Position numbers and translations under genes: made by a program. A stretch of 64,000 bases of DNA from Melanocharis versteri (lineage: Eukaryota > Chordata > Aves > Passeriformes > Melanocharitidae). Positions within the stretch are counted from its first letter, which is position 1, and every line of letters starts with the position of its first letter. The notes under the pieces are model-generated. The model did not search any database. It saw nothing but the letters and a program-made list of their open reading frames with translations, and was not told the origin of the DNA. Of this stretch, positions 61,233 through 64,000 are shown piece by piece. The DNA lies in the NCBI GenBank assembly GCA_013397845.1, contig VZTG01005442.1, positions 1-64,000 on the forward strand. The letters run 5' to 3'.

Positions 61233-62414
61233 CTGCAGAAAGGCATGCCAGATATTATCAAATATCAACAGAAGGGACATTAATCTCCTTGCACAGAGAG
61301 CAGCGCAATACCTCTGAACATGCCTGCAGTGTAAGCTGAGCTGTCTCAAAAAGAGGGGGTGTACAAAAAAAAAGCCACTCTGTTCCTCCATTCAGCTCCA
61401 TCTGGCCCGGCTGACTGCAAAATGCACAGGGGCCCAATAAAAACGGCTTGGAGGGCTTTTTCCTTCTGTAACTGAAAAGAAGTGGCGATGACAAGCTCCT
61501 TAATTCCTGTTTAATGACTGTTTTCTCACTGCCAAGGTCCCTGTATAAACACCATTTGTTCTTGCAGCCATAACAGCGATGAAATATAGCTTCCCATACT
61601 TCACCGTAACGTTAATCCAACAGGCGCTCTTTTGCTCTCTCCAGTTAAGAGCTGACTGGCAAACTCTGCAAGACTCTCCGAATCGCACAGAGGTGCCAAA
61701 TTACTCTGCTGTGCCCTCATACAGCTCAAAAACTTTTTCAGAAAAAGCACACACTTTATCTTCTAAAGACTTTTCTAGGAAATGCAGCCACCAGTCCCAG
61801 TAAATGATGATGGACAGATGGGAGAACGGACCCTGCTAATTGAAGTAATGCCTGGTGGCCTCTAAATCTCATTCCAAGTTGACACACTTGGAAATGAATG
61901 TACGGAGTGAATGTCTAGACCTGAAAACGTGTCGAAACATGTCAGGAAATTAATTCAGGGATAAAAAGTTCATTTAAAGCTGATCTTGCAATTAACGTTC
62001 TTGCAATTAACATTCCTATAAATCAGCTGTTGTCAGGCCACGACAGAGCGAGCTGTGGACAGTTGGCAATTTCTTTCCTCTAGCGATCTCAAATAGTTAA
62101 AATATATGTATGTGGGCATGTACATGTACACACACACACGTACAGCTGTCATTTAAATTATCTTTTTTTATAGCTCATCTAGATGGCTAAAATAACTACC
62201 AGAAACAACCGGTAAAAAAAATTTCTCTGTTCCTGGTTAATGTAAAAATTTTACTAGAAGGGCTTTTCTACTGTGGAAGGAGAACAAGATACTATACTTC
62301 AGGAAAATGAGAGAAAAAGGAGGATTAAGTAATATATTGAAGTCTACTGAATAAATTTAAGTATGTATCTCATGTTTTTTAATTTTGTAAAGATAAACAG
62401 CAGAAAAATCCCAC
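61233..62414 (-). other. EXT2: EXT2 intron (1.2 kb)
   Basis: Minus-strand GTGGGA donor and CTGCAG acceptor. It contains a tandem direct repeat of CTTGCAATTAACGTT-type sequence (about 61985-62013) and a CA repeat (62102-62145). No gene. Confidence 0.9.
62102..62145. repeat. Mixed TA/TG/(CA)n repeat
   Basis: ATATGTATGTGGGCATGTAC followed by TGTACACACACACACGTACA; an alternating purine-pyrimidine tract in an EXT2 intron. Confidence 0.8.
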
Positions 62415-62543
62415 CTTAATGACTGATTTGCCAGTGACATTTGCTACTAGAAAATTCATGGCAATATCTTCACAATTCATATGAGCATCCACCCAATTCT
62501 TGATGTCTCCAGGCATTTTATAGGTATAAAGATAGTTGAAATA
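62415..62543 (-). CDS. EXT2: EXT2 coding exon with GT64 CEDIAMNF motif
   Basis: 129 bases, phase 0 at both ends: YFNYLYTYKMPGDIKNWVDA, HMNCEDIAMNFLVANVTGK, SVIK. About residues 603-645. The (D/E)DIAMNF signature is conserved throughout the GT64 exostosin family. In the EXTL2 structure its aspartate lies in the active site, so the catalytic GlcNAc-transferase half of the protein appears intact in this part. CTGCAG acceptor and AAG|GTGGGA donor. Confidence 0.97.
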
Positions 62544-63064
62544 CTGCAGATAAGAGAGAAAGAGAAAGAACATAAATTTAAATATAGATACAGTAACTGC
62601 AGGACTAAATATTTCAGTCATGGAACGGTAGGCAGCTAAGTGATAGCGCCTTCAGAAAAGAACTACTTCAGCAGATAGAAAATAATTTTTGGGTGCTAAA
62701 TTGCACAATTATTCCTTTCCTGACCAGCACATAAATTTCTTTAAAATAGGTTTTCTTTTCTGAACCTGCTAGCTGCAAAGCTACATTCACTGCAAAATTT
62801 GCTATGTACTTTCAGGTCATGCAAACTGGCAGGAGTTTTGTAAGTTCATAAAGGTAAGTAATGATTTTATTTCACTGGCAGAGACAAATCAGTGGTTTTC
62901 ACAGCAACTGAAAGAGGTCTAGGGAAAGTCTGCAATCAGTTCTCCGACTGTTGTAAAGGACATAATCATAGCACCACAAATACTAACGGAACAATGACAG
63001 AAACATATCCAGATCTTTTTTAATGCACACACTGTACATCAGTACAGTACAAGTTGTATATTAC
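62544..63064 (-). other. EXT2: EXT2 intron (0.5 kb)
   Basis: Minus-strand GTAATA donor and CTGCAG acceptor; AT-rich, nothing else seen. Confidence 0.9.
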
Positions 63065-63208
63065 CTTGTGATAAAAGGCTGCCCCAGTGAGCACCATCGA
63101 GACTTCATTGGTCCATTCTGATTCGTATTTCCATTTGTTCATCTCATGGTCCCAAAGATGCAGGCGGCCTGGATATCCAACCAACCTGTCAGGGAACTCA
63201 CGCCAGAC
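63065..63208 (-). CDS. EXT2: EXT2 coding exon, most upstream in this window
   Basis: 144 bases, phase 0 at both ends: VWREFPDRLVGYPGRLHLWD, HEMNKWKYESEWTNEVSMVL, TGAAFYHK. About residues 555-602 of human EXT2, in the GT64 domain just after the expected DXD-type nucleotide-sugar site, which must lie on exons beyond 64000. CTTCAG acceptor and AAG|GTAATA donor. The VGYPGR and SMVLTGAAF blocks are conserved with EXTL2-type enzymes. Confidence 0.97.
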
Positions 63209-64000
63209 CTGAAGAGAAAAAAACGTGACATGCTGTTAACCAGGCCTGCACAGAAAGCAAATGCAACACATCTGCTTTGGAAGGTTAGAGTTTCGGTGGG
63301 GCAAAGATCACTCAAATTCTTCTAAGGCCAAATTCTTGGAACAGAAAGCTGCCAGGAAGAAGTACAAAAAAGCACAAGCTTGCTGTGGAAGGACTTTACA
63401 ACTCAGAGAAGTCATGTCCCAGAGCAAAAGGCCACTAATGGAATACTTATATAATTGTTATAGAGAAACACAAATGACTATTCAAAAAGATTTTAACTCT
63501 AACTAAACCCAAGCACGATTAAAACGAAACTTCTGATGTTAACTTCAGTAGATATGACTACAACCTAACTACTTTCACAGCTGGCTTTGGATCTAACCAA
63601 CCTGCTTCCTTTGTCAGGAACTGGCTTAAATTTTAATATTTCTGGTATTCTTTAGTGGGTGCTTGGCTACATGGAAGGCTGCTTTGCCCTTGACTTGTTC
63701 CAGACAGCTGGATACAATCAAGATACCATCCTTGTCACTCTATACATTATTTTGTAGCTGACTACAGGATCAAATACAGTAGACAAGAACAAGGAGAAGG
63801 GCATCATTAACACAACCTCAGTTCTCCACACTGCTGGCCACATTAAATAATGGACAATTTTTGCATTAGAGAAAAAGGGAGGAAGGATAATAATTATTTA
63901 GAGGGGTCTGAATGCTATTTGTTTGCTAGATACAGTTTGTCTGCATTATTTGCAGACAAATTATTCAAAATTTGTCCCTTAATCCGAATAACTGCTAGGT
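63209..64000 (-). other. EXT2: EXT2 intron, partial
   Basis: Intron sequence upstream of the exon at 63065-63208, running off the window. No exon or repeat of note was recognised in it. Confidence 0.75.

Overview
The window looks like nuclear DNA from a bird. Three short fragments match the 3' end of CR1 LINEs, the dominant avian retrotransposon. The genes are compact and intron-split, repeat density is low, and large CpG-rich blocks surround a developmental gene. Single N characters mark assembly gaps. The species cannot be named from the sequence.

Two protein-coding genes lie tail to tail. ALX4, a paired-class homeobox transcription factor, is complete on the + strand in four coding exons (5552-5948, 31716-32026, 39554-39682, 41747-42070). 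They encode 386 residues with the homeodomain at about 191-250 and a C-terminal OAR motif. Its 3'UTR probably runs about 5 kb, to a poly(A) signal at 47185. EXT2, a heparan sulfate co-polymerase subunit, enters from the right on the - strand. Only its last four coding exons are present (63065-63208, 62415-62543, 61150-61232, 55024-55162), covering the C-terminal 164 residues of the GT64 domain. ALX4 and EXT2 are neighbours in the same convergent arrangement in mammals, where both lie in the human 11p11.2 Potocki-Shaffer region.

Layout: 1-5551 is CpG-rich 5' flank and promoter of ALX4 with several simple repeats. Intron 1 (25.8 kb) starts with CpG-island DNA to about 11.2 kb. It then holds a mis-joined block with false duplications around three gaps (about 8.3-9.4 kb), two CR1 fragments and a fossil Ty3/gypsy-like integrase fragment (about 17.6-18.07 kb). 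Introns 2 and 3 and the 6.6 kb between the two poly(A) regions show no further gene. The EXT2 part holds four exons, introns, one CR1 fragment and a perfect 20-bp-stem inverted repeat in the probable 3'UTR.

I found no undescribed multi-gene system. The observations most worth following up are the integrase fossil with both recognisable catalytic aspartate positions replaced, the EXT2 3'UTR hairpin, a homeodomain-site cluster just inside ALX4 intron 1, short upstream ORFs before the ALX4 start, and the assembly artefact at 8.3-9.4 kb.
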